This document shows, piece after piece, positions 9,001 through 14,824 of a stretch of DNA of 26,080 bases. The translations under genes were made by a program, and so were the position numbers. Below the pieces are notes generated by a model that was given only the letters and a program-made list of their open reading frames with translations, did not search any database and had not been told where the DNA came from. Each line of letters begins with the position of its first letter. Position 1 is the stretch's first letter. This stretch comes from a virus, in IMG/VR virus record IMGVR_UViG_3300027710_000118, positions 1-26,080 of that record, one strand, 5' to 3'.

Positions 9001-9386
9001 GCTGTATTCCCTGAATTAAGAACTGCCTGAAGATTATCTACCGGCAAATCAACCCAATTTATGCTTACAGCTCCTTTACTAAGAAATTGAAAAGGCAATC
9101 CTTGACTACCACTTGTATCCTCAATATTATCAGGCTTTATTAATGTGGTATCAATAGTTCCTGTTAATGTAATATTTTGAGTAGCAATATTCCCTGCATC
9201 AAGTACTGCTTGTAAAGTAGCAGCAGGAAAGTTACCTGAGAATAACTGCAACAACTCCCCTAACGAAAAGTTCTTTGTCGCAAGAGGAGTAGCTGATGGT
9301 GTTGGTCGAGGAGCTTCTGTCCCTATTAACCTATCGCTTAATTGTAAAGGTGTGTCCGCTAAGGGGTAAGTAGCTATCTTCGACAT
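6090..9386 (-). CDS. Large tail fibre / receptor-binding protein
   Basis: The 1098-residue protein is Thr/Ser/Gly/Asn-rich, with few charges, as in trimeric fibres. The N-terminus (MSKIATYPLADTPLQLSDRL, then LATKNFSLGELLQLF) resembles the start of the next upstream gene product and is probably a virion-attachment domain. Degenerate repeats follow, e.g. LQAVLDAGNIATQNITLTG, LQAVLNSGNTATQSITLVG and LQQVTTAG. Around residues 350-395 YVIGDVVYYSGNIYRC with later YWTNLG looks like a small carbohydrate-binding (CBM5/12-like) module. Residues about 740-880 (KGMPVFAFSG, WADGDAVYLG, VQNGYELQELH) match a domain common in phage fibres. The C-terminal 130 residues, beta-rich and ending in FNITN, are the likely receptor-binding tip. 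No chaperone-type autocleavage domain is evident. Confidence 0.88.
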   Translation of the reverse strand: MSKIATYPLADTPLQLSDRLIGTEAPRPTPSATPLATKNFSLGELLQLFSGNFPAATLQAVLDAGNIATQNITLTGTIDTTLIKPDNIEDTSGSQGLPFQFLSKGAVSINWVDLPVDNLQAVLNSGNTATQSITLVGNITSTRIIPGNIQDDTTGIGTTGQFLSKTASGIRWVNAPATTTPGLGDVLSVGNTAINNINLTGNVTATSFIKTGGTNLQYLMADGSVTTGGGSQTLQQVTTAGAITTDTITVGGIISGNLYSDGYDFGISDNNDANYNFLYHPLSGLQITDTINYVYIYQDASIGFQTAAGDGNLRSDLLTNTRSWQFPDASGTIALLSDIPTGSITTALPFTTDHISATGNQYVIGDVVYYSGNIYRCIASNDSLLPTNTLYWTNLGAGYPLVQQPSDWNATSGNNQILNKPTIPTVGTWGALNYPTWTTGTPFVKMTAVGTFALDTTTYYPYPTGTISQYIRGDGTFATFPSITIPTLQQVTTAGNTTTDVIFLQNIGVSPLSVVLANNYIYLADTFTGKQISISTNNDIGFIGAGGSSLYLKSPSTITGTNIQTLQNASGTVALLSDIPSGGVTSVTATSPITSSGGATPDISTSMATNKLIGRSTAGTGVMEEITIGTGLTLSGGTLNASASGGGIPHATAAGTDTYTATVTGVAAYNDADAYLIRFTNGNTTGATLNINSLGAIPLYRNNDGVLIGGDIISGGEMLCVYNSTNNHFQVIGTAPNSLFSYVTNDDSVTLTKGMPVFAFSGTGDRMTVKRAFNTSDATSAQTVGLVLSTSIAANQKGLIMMQGLLDGLSILPTSTWADGDAVYLGATAGTITNVKPFAPNHLVYLGVVTTASNGAAGRMYVRVQNGYELQELHNVQAQSPTLKDTLWYDNTVSPAQWKTASIPTIIGYTPEDVANKQTDLTASATKYPTVNAVNTGLALKQNALSYTPYKFIQTNTTAHTGTVAETIVATATIVGGTFNTSDVMKVIYGANKATAISSTLRIKINTSNTLTGAVTLAGMLTTTANALILKRNFMLNGGNLYGMIFSATNTITDEATVLTNVYNNTPYNTANTLYLFFTVQITNIADSVTPNLFNITN

Positions 9387-9403
9387 TATGTATTTTTTAT
9401 ATT

Positions 9404-9667
9404 TTAAACAACAATTCTAATTTCACCTGTAGATGTTTGATATATTGAATTTACAGCAAGACCATCATCTATAGCCTCGTCATTATCTTCATATACAGGA
9501 AGATTGTTGTCTATTAACGTAACAAATTGATTTGTTGTTGTGGCAAGAGTAATTATATCTGCCAAAAGAAAATTCTTTGTAGCATTGCTGCCTGCTATAT
9601 CTGTCCCTATTACAGTATCATCAAGAATAGGAGCTGCTATTATAGGATATACACTAATCTTTGCCAT
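9404..9667 (-). CDS. Small tail-associated protein, paralogue of the fibre N-terminus
   Basis: The 87-residue product starts MAKISVYPIIAAPILDDTVI and includes GTDIAGSNATKNFLLADII. This aligns with the start of the neighbouring large fibre (MSKIATYP.., IGTE.., LATKNFSLGEL), so both probably share a virion-docking segment. The remainder ends in SIYQTSTGEIRIVV, a short beta element also typical of phage structural proteins. It may be a short fibre or a connector that shares the fibre's binding site. It is encoded directly upstream of the fibre with a 17-base gap. Confidence 0.7.
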   Translation of the reverse strand: MAKISVYPIIAAPILDDTVIGTDIAGSNATKNFLLADIITLATTTNQFVTLIDNNLPVYEDNDEAIDDGLAVNSIYQTSTGEIRIVV

Positions 9668-9673
9668 TTTATT

Positions 9674-10015
9674 TTAGTTTAAAGTTAATAGATATAGAAT
9701 CTTGTCTACTAAAGCAATCATCTCATCTATAATGTTTTGCAACTCTGATGGGTAATTGTTTCTCTCAGTATCAAGAGTTGAACGCAACTCTTTTAAGTGA
9801 GTAGTTGCATCTGTATTTTTTGACTCAGGAATAACTATCTCAACTCTTTTATTTCTACCAAAGTATGCTTCAGTAAATTTATCAGTCAAATCAAGTATAC
9901 CATCATAATAAGCGTTCAATGCTTTATGCTCTGCAAACGATGTCGTTTGAAGATGTGCGATGTGCATTGCATCTCTTGATTGGAACAATGTTCCTATAAG
10001 TTTACCCGGTGTCAT
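9674..10015 (-). CDS. Helical small phage protein, DUF5856-like
   Basis: The 113-residue protein is almost all helical. It begins MTPGKLIGTLFQSRDAMHIA and has HLQTTSFAEHKALNAYYDGI with LDLTDKFTEAYFGRN following, then two amphipathic helices to the C-terminus. The pattern 'F.sRd..H..Hlqt.s.a.H.ALn.fYd.i.dltD' recalls DUF5856 phage proteins and, more distantly, the four-helix bundle of Dps/ferritin-like proteins. A ferroxidase site cannot be confirmed. It sits between a coiled-coil protein and the tail genes, so a virion or assembly role is possible. Confidence 0.65.
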   Translation of the reverse strand: MTPGKLIGTLFQSRDAMHIAHLQTTSFAEHKALNAYYDGILDLTDKFTEAYFGRNKRVEIVIPESKNTDATTHLKELRSTLDTERNNYPSELQNIIDEMIALVDKILYLLTLN

Positions 10016-10017
10016 AA

Positions 10018-10248
10018 TTACTCTGTTTTTTGTGTTACTTCTCCTGTTTGAATATTGATAACAGCATTAGCTCCGTATTTCTCTATTAATAACTTTTCGT
10101 GCGCAGAGAACTGAGCTTTAATCTCATCAACAACTCTAATTAATGTTTGCTTTTGCAATTCAGCATCAGCAATTGCCATTTTTACTTTGTTAAACTCTGC
10201 GTTTAATTCTTGAATTTTTCCTAATTCTTCTTGTGTTACTTTTTCCAT
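10018..10248 (-). CDS. Coiled-coil small protein
   Basis: The 76-residue product is one long helix with heptad-like spacing (MEKVTQEELGKIQELNAEF through about residue 57), ending in a short tail, AVINIQTGEVTQKTE. There is no catalytic motif. Similar coiled-coil proteins with an 'iniqtGevt' tail occur among phage structural genes. A promoter-like element lies about 20 bases upstream, in the only clear break between the lysis genes and the tail genes, so it may be the first gene of a sub-operon running to the fibre. Confidence 0.72.
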   Translation of the reverse strand: MEKVTQEELGKIQELNAEFNKVKMAIADAELQKQTLIRVVDEIKAQFSAHEKLLIEKYGANAVINIQTGEVTQKTE

Positions 10249-10268
10249 TTTGATTTAATTTAATTGTA

Positions 10269-10276
10269 CAAATATA
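10269..10276 (-). promoter_or_regulatory. Candidate -7 promoter element (TATATTTG)
   Basis: The minus strand reads TATATTTG, matching the Bacteroidota -7 consensus TAnnTTTG, in the 34-base gap between the spanin gene and the coiled-coil gene. I see no good TTG at the -33 position, so this may be a weak or activator-dependent internal promoter for the tail genes. Confidence 0.4.
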
Positions 10277-10282
10277 TAAATT

Positions 10283-10750
10283 TTAAAATAATGTTTTGTT
10301 TATTCTTTTATAAGTGTAATATCCTAATGCAATAAGCAATAATATCAAAAGCCACCACCAATTATTTGATTGCTTATCAATGTCTTTTTTTATCATCTCT
10401 ATTTTTGCACTCTTTTTTACTGTGGTTTCAATTGAGGCTTTTTCAGACGTTTTTATTTTTGTAGTATCTACTAACACATTTTTTGTTTTTTTATGTCTTA
10501 TCTTTGCGTTTTTGTACTCTTTACCATTGATAGTAAAAGGTAAAGTAGTATCGATTGGTACAATCTCAATTTCATCAGTATCTGTAACAACACTAACGTG
10601 ATTATCTTGAGTAGTAACCACTTCTTTTTTTGTTACTGAAGTGCTGTCTGATTTAACTACAGAATTTACTTTATTTATATTTACTTTTCTCGAAGCACAA
10701 CTCGTCCCAAATATTGACAAAATTAGGGACATAATAATTATTTTTCTCAT
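10283..10750 (-). CDS. Unimolecular spanin (outer membrane lipoprotein with C-terminal membrane anchor)
   Basis: The 155-residue product has a lipoprotein signal (MRKIIIMSLILSIFGTSC, lipidated Cys18), a periplasmic stretch rich in Lys, Thr and Val, and one C-terminal transmembrane helix at about 131-146 (NNWWWLLILLLIALGYY) with a basic tail. A protein tied to the outer membrane by lipid and to the inner membrane by a C-terminal helix is the layout of a u-spanin, which fuses the two membranes in the last step of Gram-negative lysis. It follows the endolysin with a TAATG overlap, completing a holin-endolysin-spanin set. The call is based on topology and context, not sequence similarity. Confidence 0.82.
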   Translation of the reverse strand: MRKIIIMSLILSIFGTSCASRKVNINKVNSVVKSDSTSVTKKEVVTTQDNHVSVVTDTDEIEIVPIDTTLPFTINGKEYKNAKIRHKKTKNVLVDTTKIKTSEKASIETTVKKSAKIEMIKKDIDKQSNNWWWLLILLLIALGYYTYKRINKTLF

Positions 10751-11364
10751 TATCCTTTTATTTGTTTATAGAACTTGTTTGTTTGTACAATTCTATCTTC
10801 TAATCCATGCGTCCCACCATTTACACGTTTACTAATCTTTGTAATAGAATCAGTTGTAACACTTGTAGATAAAGGAAGAAGTCCATTCTTATTAAAAAAG
10901 AATAAAGCACTTTCTAAAAAGTATTTATCTTTAACAAGATTTGGATTAGCAACACAATCTTCTTTAATAAAAGTTGTAAATTCTTTATAATTATCTTTAC
11001 CTGTTAATTGAAGAGCTCCTCTTCCTCTGAATTTCCAACCATCACCACTTGCTTCATCTCCATTACCCATTCTTGATGCATATACTTTATTAGCAATCTT
11101 CTCAGGTTTTCTTTCATACTGCAATGCTACTGCTTCAGTAGGGAAATATTTTTTAAATATTGACATTAACCCTTTTACACCATAGTTTAAATTTTCTGTA
11201 TCAGCTGTAAATCCTGCAGATTCATGATGACATTGTCCTAATATGTGAGCTAATTGCTCATCTGTTACTTTCCATAGTTCTTTCATTTTAGCAAAGCTTG
11301 CTTTACCTAAAACACCATCAGCTGTTAATCCATTGGTAGCTTGGAATTCTGAAATCTTACTCAT
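10750..11364 (-). CDS. Endolysin, glycoside hydrolase family 19 type
   Basis: The 204-residue enzyme has a short N-terminal peptidoglycan-binding-like repeat (FQATNGLTADGVLGKASF, residues 7-24) followed by a GH19 (chitinase/lysozyme) domain. Likely catalytic Glu residues are E48 in CHHESAGF and E104 in GNGDEASGDGW; the substrate-cleft motif KFRGRGALQLTGKDNY is at about 111-126. GH19 endolysins cleave the sugar backbone of peptidoglycan. There is no signal peptide, so export needs the holin encoded two genes upstream. It is coupled by TAATG to the spanin. Confidence 0.92.
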   Translation of the reverse strand: MSKISEFQATNGLTADGVLGKASFAKMKELWKVTDEQLAHILGQCHHESAGFTADTENLNYGVKGLMSIFKKYFPTEAVALQYERKPEKIANKVYASRMGNGDEASGDGWKFRGRGALQLTGKDNYKEFTTFIKEDCVANPNLVKDKYFLESALFFFNKNGLLPLSTSVTTDSITKISKRVNGGTHGLEDRIVQTNKFYKQIKG

Positions 11365-11375
11365 TTTCTTATTTT

Positions 11376-12122
11376 TTATTTATTACTACCTTCTTGTGTG
11401 GCATATTTAATACCCATGATTGTACCAACTATTGAAAATGCATTAGTTAACAATACACTAAACATGTTACTCCATGTTGATCCAATTATTTGAGTTTCTT
11501 TATTTGTTATAATAGCTGCCCAATATAACATAGTAGTTATAACTCCAACCCCTAATATAACTGCCAAAGCACATTTAACAATTACTTTTATTAATTCATT
11601 TTGACTCTTTTTTAATACTAAATCTAAATCATTTAGAGCAGCATCTTTTTCTATCTCTATTGAATCTTTAAGTTTTTCAGATTTTTCTAATTCAATCTGT
11701 AAGTCTTTAGATAAAGCATCAATCTTATTTTTACTATTGACCATTTCTGTAATGTCAGTAGCAATCTTCATTATTTTTGTAATGGTATTGTTTTCATCAA
11801 AGATAGGATTATAAGTTGCTTGAAGGTATATTGGGCTACCATCAATCTTTTTTCTTTCAAACTCTCCTTCAAAGAATTTACCATCTCTTAATGTTTCCCA
11901 AAACTTTATATATTCGTCTGATTTTGAGTAATCATAACTAACAAATATACTATGATGTTTTCCAATAAGTTTTTCATGCTCATCTTCTTTAAAACCCATA
12001 GTCTTTAAAAAAATGGCATTTACTCCTAATATAAATCCCTCTAAATCAAAATAGATAATAGCATTACTCCTATTAATAGCCTCAAGACGACTCAACAACT
12101 CTTCTTTAGGTAGATTTTTCAT
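11376..12122 (-). CDS. PAS-domain membrane protein within the lysis cassette
   Basis: The 248-residue protein has a PAS sensor domain (about 10-127) of the kind found in BdlA/Aer-like receptors: AIIYFDLEGFILGVN, GKHHSIFVS, FWETLRDGKFFEGEFERK, then ATYNPIFDENN and MKIATDIT. A charged coiled coil follows (about 128-178), then two transmembrane helices (about 180-205 and 218-240) with a short C-terminal tail. There is no kinase, methyl-accepting or cyclase domain, so the output must be the helices themselves. It lies between the holin and endolysin genes, 4 and 11 bases away. A role as a holin regulator (antiholin) or second holin that responds to redox, oxygen or a small ligand is an inference from architecture and position. 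Confidence 0.82.
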   Translation of the reverse strand: MKNLPKEELLSRLEAINRSNAIIYFDLEGFILGVNAIFLKTMGFKEDEHEKLIGKHHSIFVSYDYSKSDEYIKFWETLRDGKFFEGEFERKKIDGSPIYLQATYNPIFDENNTITKIMKIATDITEMVNSKNKIDALSKDLQIELEKSEKLKDSIEIEKDAALNDLDLVLKKSQNELIKVIVKCALAVILGVGVITTMLYWAAIITNKETQIIGSTWSNMFSVLLTNAFSIVGTIMGIKYATQEGSNK

Positions 12123-12125
12123 AGA

Positions 12126-12557
12126 TTATGCAATATCGTCAATATTTGATTTAACTTCTTTTGCTCTAAGAAAGGCTCTTTTTAATAGTTTCCAAATGTC
12201 AATTTTAAAAGTTTCTTCAATGTTCTCTTTTATAGATACCAACTCTACAAAAATTAAAAGTATAGCACATATTTTTGTAAACATATATGTTATACCAAAT
12301 GACCTAATTATAAATTCATTCAAAACATATTTATCTATAACGAATAAGAATAAAATACATACTTCATATAATGCCATCTTTGATATTATATTTGATAGAA
12401 CCCTACTTCTAATACTGCTCCAACCTTTTAGCTTTACACTTTTAAATATTCCTGTAAAAGTGTCTAAAACTATTGCTGCAGCTACAGCTATTAAAAGTCC
12501 TTGTATTGGCACAAATAATAATACTATTGATGACAATATATAATTAATGTATTTCAT
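12126..12557 (-). CDS. Holin, phage holin family 4-like
   Basis: The 143-residue protein has three to four hydrophobic helices (about 5-31, 62-77, 87-107) and a basic, helical C-terminus. The segment AAAIVLDTFTGIFKSVKLKG with SSIRSRVLSNIISK after it matches the pattern of Bacteroidota/Firmicutes holins ('D...Gi.ka......sS......K'). Holins make the inner-membrane lesion that releases the endolysin and set lysis time. The start shares a base with the preceding stop (TAATG at 12559-12555), and the PAS protein gene follows 3 bases later. Confidence 0.8.
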   Translation of the reverse strand: MKYINYILSSIVLLFVPIQGLLIAVAAAIVLDTFTGIFKSVKLKGWSSIRSRVLSNIISKMALYEVCILFLFVIDKYVLNEFIIRSFGITYMFTKICAILLIFVELVSIKENIEETFKIDIWKLLKRAFLRAKEVKSNIDDIA

Positions 12558-12691
12558 TATCTTCCCTGTCCTCTGTACGCTTTCACGTAGTTCTTACTCG
12601 TTTTCAGTGTACTAGTTTTAGTCTTAGATGCTACTCCTGACTTCTTTGGTTTAGATTGATAAGCACTCTCTTGCTGTTTAATCTTTGCCAT
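12557..12691 (-). CDS. Small basic protein (44 aa)
   Basis: This short frame starts MAKIKQQESAYQSKPKKSGV and ends YVKAYRGQGR. It is rich in Lys, Ser and Thr, with no hydrophobic core, and is probably disordered and nucleic-acid binding or virion-internal, like the other tiny basic proteins upstream. It is coupled by TAATG to the holin start and begins one base after the stop of the preceding gene, which supports it as a real gene. Confidence 0.7.
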   Translation of the reverse strand: MAKIKQQESAYQSKPKKSGVASKTKTSTLKTSKNYVKAYRGQGR

Positions 12692-12692
12692 C

Positions 12693-13163
12693 TTACCAAA
12701 GAGCTAAAGCATTACCGCCTGAAATCAATTTTATAATCTGAACAGGCAAAACAGTTCCTTTAATTAAACCTTTAAACTCAACCTCATCTCCTCCTATGGT
12801 TACAACAATATAATCACCCTCCTCGCCAATATAAAGATAACATCCTTGATTGCCAAGTCCCGATTGAGGAGATGCCTGATATACTTTATAATCGTATCCT
12901 AATGAAAACAAATTTGCATTTAAAAGCAATGTATTTTCATCAATAACCTCTACAACTGTAACCATTATTGCATTAAAAACATTAATAACAATATCTCCTG
13001 TCTTGACTCCATTTGTTACAAACAAAGCATTTGCATCAATAAGTTGGGATGGTCCTGAGTTTGTAGTTGTTCCTGATTCTATTACAGTTGGATATGGTAT
13101 ATTAGCATCAGTTGATGCATATACTCTTAATGCTCTTGAAAATGTTGTTTTGAATACTGACAT
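12693..13163 (-). CDS. Beta-rich virion-type structural protein
   Basis: The 156-residue product starts MSVFKTTFSRALRVYASTDA and has IPYPTVIESGTTT, LFVTNGVKTGDIVINV and VVEVIDENTLLLNANLF, ending PVQIIKLISGGNALALW. The pattern of a Thr/Gly-rich N-terminus, 'f...GV..GDiV.n', and a C-terminal 'P..v..v......alW' is seen in small structural (spike or tail) proteins of many marine phages. No enzymatic residues are seen. It is the first larger structural gene after the tiny-protein cluster. Confidence 0.65.
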   Translation of the reverse strand: MSVFKTTFSRALRVYASTDANIPYPTVIESGTTTNSGPSQLIDANALFVTNGVKTGDIVINVFNAIMVTVVEVIDENTLLLNANLFSLGYDYKVYQASPQSGLGNQGCYLYIGEEGDYIVVTIGGDEVEFKGLIKGTVLPVQIIKLISGGNALALW

Positions 13164-13164
13164 G

Positions 13165-13341
13165 TTATTGTGTTTTATATAATATTTTGTTTACCAATAA
13201 GTTTGGATCATTTAGCTTTTCTTTTCTTGCTCCACAACCACAGTCTTTACCTGTAGCTTTTGAAACAGTATCTACTGCCTTTTTAATTCCTGTTGCAGCT
13301 GTTATTTTCTCAATTGTGTCTCCTAATCCTTTTGATTTCAT
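13165..13341 (-). CDS. Small protein with CxC motif (58 aa)
   Basis: This frame reads MKSKGLGDTIEKITAATGIK, then KKAVDTVSKATGKDCGCG and ARKEKLNDPNLL. The 'GLGDtIekit.atGIKk.v......GkdCGC..Rk.kLN' arrangement is familiar from small proteins of Bacteroidota phages; the function is not known. The CGC pair could bind metal. It starts 12 bases after the preceding gene (stop-to-start in the minus direction) and ends 2 bases before the next start. Confidence 0.75.
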   Translation of the reverse strand: MKSKGLGDTIEKITAATGIKKAVDTVSKATGKDCGCGARKEKLNDPNLLVNKILYKTQ

Positions 13342-13353
13342 TTTGTAAAGATA

Positions 13354-13692
13354 TTAAATTTTTGAAACTTTTTTACCCATGCCTACTTTTGTTTTTTCAG
13401 CTTTCTTAGAAGCCAATTTTGAAGGACTTATCTCTGATATAGTCTTCGGTGTTTTTGACGATACTTTTACTTTTGGTCGGCAGTATTCATTACTTCCTCC
13501 TGCACCACATGCTTTTCCTGTCTTAGTATCTGTCCACTTCTCTTTTTCCCATCTCTTTAAAGATGTTCCTGCCTCTGTTTTCCTAACCGAACCGGATCCC
13601 TTGCGACATTTAGCAATCGCTTGAGAAGCTCTTGCAGATGGAAAGACATCGTACTGCGCTTTTACTTTTGTATAACATGCATCTTTTGGCAT
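13354..13692 (-). CDS. Basic conserved viral protein (SARASQAIAKCRK type)
   Basis: I place the start at 13692 (MPKDACYTKVKAQYDVFPSA), one base after the upstream stop, rather than at the further upstream in-frame Met at 13725. The 112-residue product has FPSARASQAIAKCRKGSGS, TSLKRWEKEKWTDTKTGKAC and CRPK. This arrangement (Cys-Tyr-Thr-Lys-Val-Lys, SARAS.AI.KCRK, then RW..EKW....G..CG) occurs in phage and giant-virus small proteins of unknown function. The Lys/Ser-rich C-terminus (KASKKAEKTK-like) is likely disordered. Four Cys suggest metal binding; DNA binding in the virion is possible. Confidence 0.78.
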   Translation of the reverse strand: MPKDACYTKVKAQYDVFPSARASQAIAKCRKGSGSVRKTEAGTSLKRWEKEKWTDTKTGKACGAGGSNEYCRPKVKVSSKTPKTISEISPSKLASKKAEKTKVGMGKKVSKI

Positions 13693-13693
13693 C

Positions 13694-13804
13694 TTATTTC
13701 TTTTTTGTAGGTGGCTTTGATACATTTCCTTTTAGAAACTTCATCTTGCCATCTAATGATTTTTTAGACTCGTATTGTTTTGCTTTCGCAATTACTTTTT
13801 TCAT
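13694..13804 (-). CDS. Tiny basic protein (36 aa)
   Basis: The frame MKKVIAKAKQYESKKSLDGK ... NVSKPPTKKK fills the space exactly between two genes: its ATG overlaps the upstream stop (TAATG at 13806-13802), and its stop lies one base before the next ATG. Fifteen or so of 36 residues are basic. Function unknown. Confidence 0.6.
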   Translation of the reverse strand: MKKVIAKAKQYESKKSLDGKMKFLKGNVSKPPTKKK

Positions 13805-14094
13805 TAGTATTTTCCTTTACGATTACTAGGATTACTTGTGGTTGAACCTCCCGGTCCTGCCCATAAGTTTTTACATGCCCAATATCTTGGGGTTAATTTA
13901 TCATTAGCTGTATCACAACTATGTCTTGCTTTAAAACTTCTTCGAGCAGCAGGACTATAGTTGTTGCCATAGCCTTTAGCTCCGAAGTGAAGGAGTTTTT
14001 CTTCTCCTCCACTACAAGCTTTTACCATCTTTTTCTTTCCCGGTCTGTCCGAAGCAGTCGGACGGTTGCATTGCATTTTAGACTTGTCAGCCAT
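13804..14094 (-). CDS. Small basic conserved phage protein (YGNNYS...PRYWACKNLW type)
   Basis: The 96-residue protein contains FGAKGYGNNYSPAARRSFKA, RHSCDTANDKLTPRYWACK and NLWAGPGGS. This arrangement (aromatic-Gly-rich 'DYG.NYSd.AR.SF.ARH.C..A.dK.tpRYWacknLW') is widespread in marine and Bacteroidota phages, often next to structural genes, with unknown function. Cys8, Cys27, and the two Cys near the C-terminus with His could form a zinc site. The stop overlaps the next start (TAATG). Confidence 0.78.
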   Translation of the reverse strand: MADKSKMQCNRPTASDRPGKKKMVKACSGGEEKLLHFGAKGYGNNYSPAARRSFKARHSCDTANDKLTPRYWACKNLWAGPGGSTTSNPSNRKGKY

Positions 14095-14097
14095 GAC

Positions 14098-14235
14098 CTA
14101 TTGTCTAAATGCTCTTGTATTATGTCCCGGAAATTTATCAACTTCAACTGTCTCTACAACAGGAGTCTCATCTACTACAACTGTTGTTTCTACAACGATA
14201 GTCTCTTCTACAGTGTCTTCTTTTTTCTTTGCCAT
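14098..14235 (-). CDS. Acidic tiny protein (45 aa)
   Basis: The product begins MAKKKEDTVEETIVVETTVV and ends VDKFPGHNTRAFRQ. Unlike its basic neighbours it is acidic, with Val/Thr/Glu repeats encoded by near-repetitive codons, and a conserved-looking PGHNTRAFRQ tail. The gap to the next gene is 3 bases. Function unknown; the tail may be the functional part, as it is the only non-repetitive segment. Confidence 0.65.
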   Translation of the reverse strand: MAKKKEDTVEETIVVETTVVVDETPVVETVEVDKFPGHNTRAFRQ

Positions 14236-14240
14236 TTTTA

Positions 14241-14405
14241 TTAACAGTTTTTTTTCATTTTTATTCCTCCTGATTTAGCACCTGACATTACTTTGCTAGT
14301 AGCGCCTTTGCTATTTTGGTTGATGGATAATCTTTTGTTACCACCTGTTGTACTTGGTGCTTGCAAACGAGATGAACCCGGCAAGTTTGGAGTGTTTTTT
14401 GCCAT
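14241..14405 (-). CDS. Tiny protein with N-terminal NLPGSSRLQAP tag (54 aa)
   Basis: The frame starts MAKNTPNLPGSSRLQAPSTT and ends AKSGGIKMKKNC. The N-terminal segment matches the next upstream product (NLPASSKLKAP), though the rest differs. It is Ser/Gly/Lys-rich and probably unstructured. The ATG overlaps the upstream stop (TAATG at 14407-14403). Function unknown. Confidence 0.65.
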   Translation of the reverse strand: MAKNTPNLPGSSRLQAPSTTGGNKRLSINQNSKGATSKVMSGAKSGGIKMKKNC

Positions 14406-14545
14406 TATTTCTTCTTTGTTACTGATTTAACCATTCCTTTCATAGCTCCTACAACAGCTCCTTTTGCTGCTCCTTTCATAGCTCCTTTAACTGCAGGTGC
14501 TTTCAATTTTGATGATGCCGGTAAATTGTTTGTTGACTTTTTCAT
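14405..14545 (-). CDS. Tiny protein with NLPASSKLKAP tag and Gly/Ala/Lys helix (46 aa)
   Basis: The frame reads MKKSTNNLPASSKLKAPAVK followed by the repeat GAMKGAAKGAVVGAMKG and a basic end VKSVTKKK. The middle could form an amphipathic, membrane- or DNA-contacting helix. The tag matches the product of 14241-14405. It is coupled to that gene by TAATG. Function unknown. Confidence 0.65.
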   Translation of the reverse strand: MKKSTNNLPASSKLKAPAVKGAMKGAAKGAVVGAMKGMVKSVTKKK

Positions 14546-14564
14546 TTTGTTTGATATTTAGTTG

Positions 14565-14822
14565 TTATTTTTTTACTCTTTTTACAATCGTTTCAGTTGT
14601 TGGTCTGTGATATTGCTTTCCTAATGTGTTTTTTAAAGATGCCAATCCTTGAAGTTTATCAGCTCCTGTTTGAGTTCTTCTGCCTTCTTTTGAATTGGAT
14701 TTTCTTTCCTCTCTCTTAGCCTTCAACCTAGCAACTGATGCTTTTTGAAGTTCATCCAATATATTCACAGCTGTTGTAACAATTGGTGTTCGTGCTAATG
14801 GTGTATCTCTATTTTCTGCCAT
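14565..14822 (-). CDS. Basic protein with variant RDTPLA tag (85 aa)
   Basis: The product starts MAENRDTPLARTPIVTTAVN: the RPDTPLA tag of its neighbours with the first Pro missing. A helix follows (ILDELQKASVARLKAKREER), then a Lys/Arg-rich stretch ending TETIVKRVKK. It is strongly basic and probably binds nucleic acid. It lies 2 bases after the preceding stop. Function unknown. Confidence 0.72.
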   Translation of the reverse strand: MAENRDTPLARTPIVTTAVNILDELQKASVARLKAKREERKSNSKEGRRTQTGADKLQGLASLKNTLGKQYHRPTTETIVKRVKK

Positions 14823-14824
14823 GA

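Noticed and set aside
6090-9386. Link between DTPL in the fibre N-terminus and the RPDTPLA tag
   Set aside because: Only four residues match, and the fibre start aligns better with its neighbour at 9404-9667.
13693-13725. Upstream start for the SARAS-type protein (Met at 13725)
   Set aside because: It would overlap the 36-aa gene by 32 bases; the Met at 13692 is one base after that stop and matches the conserved start.
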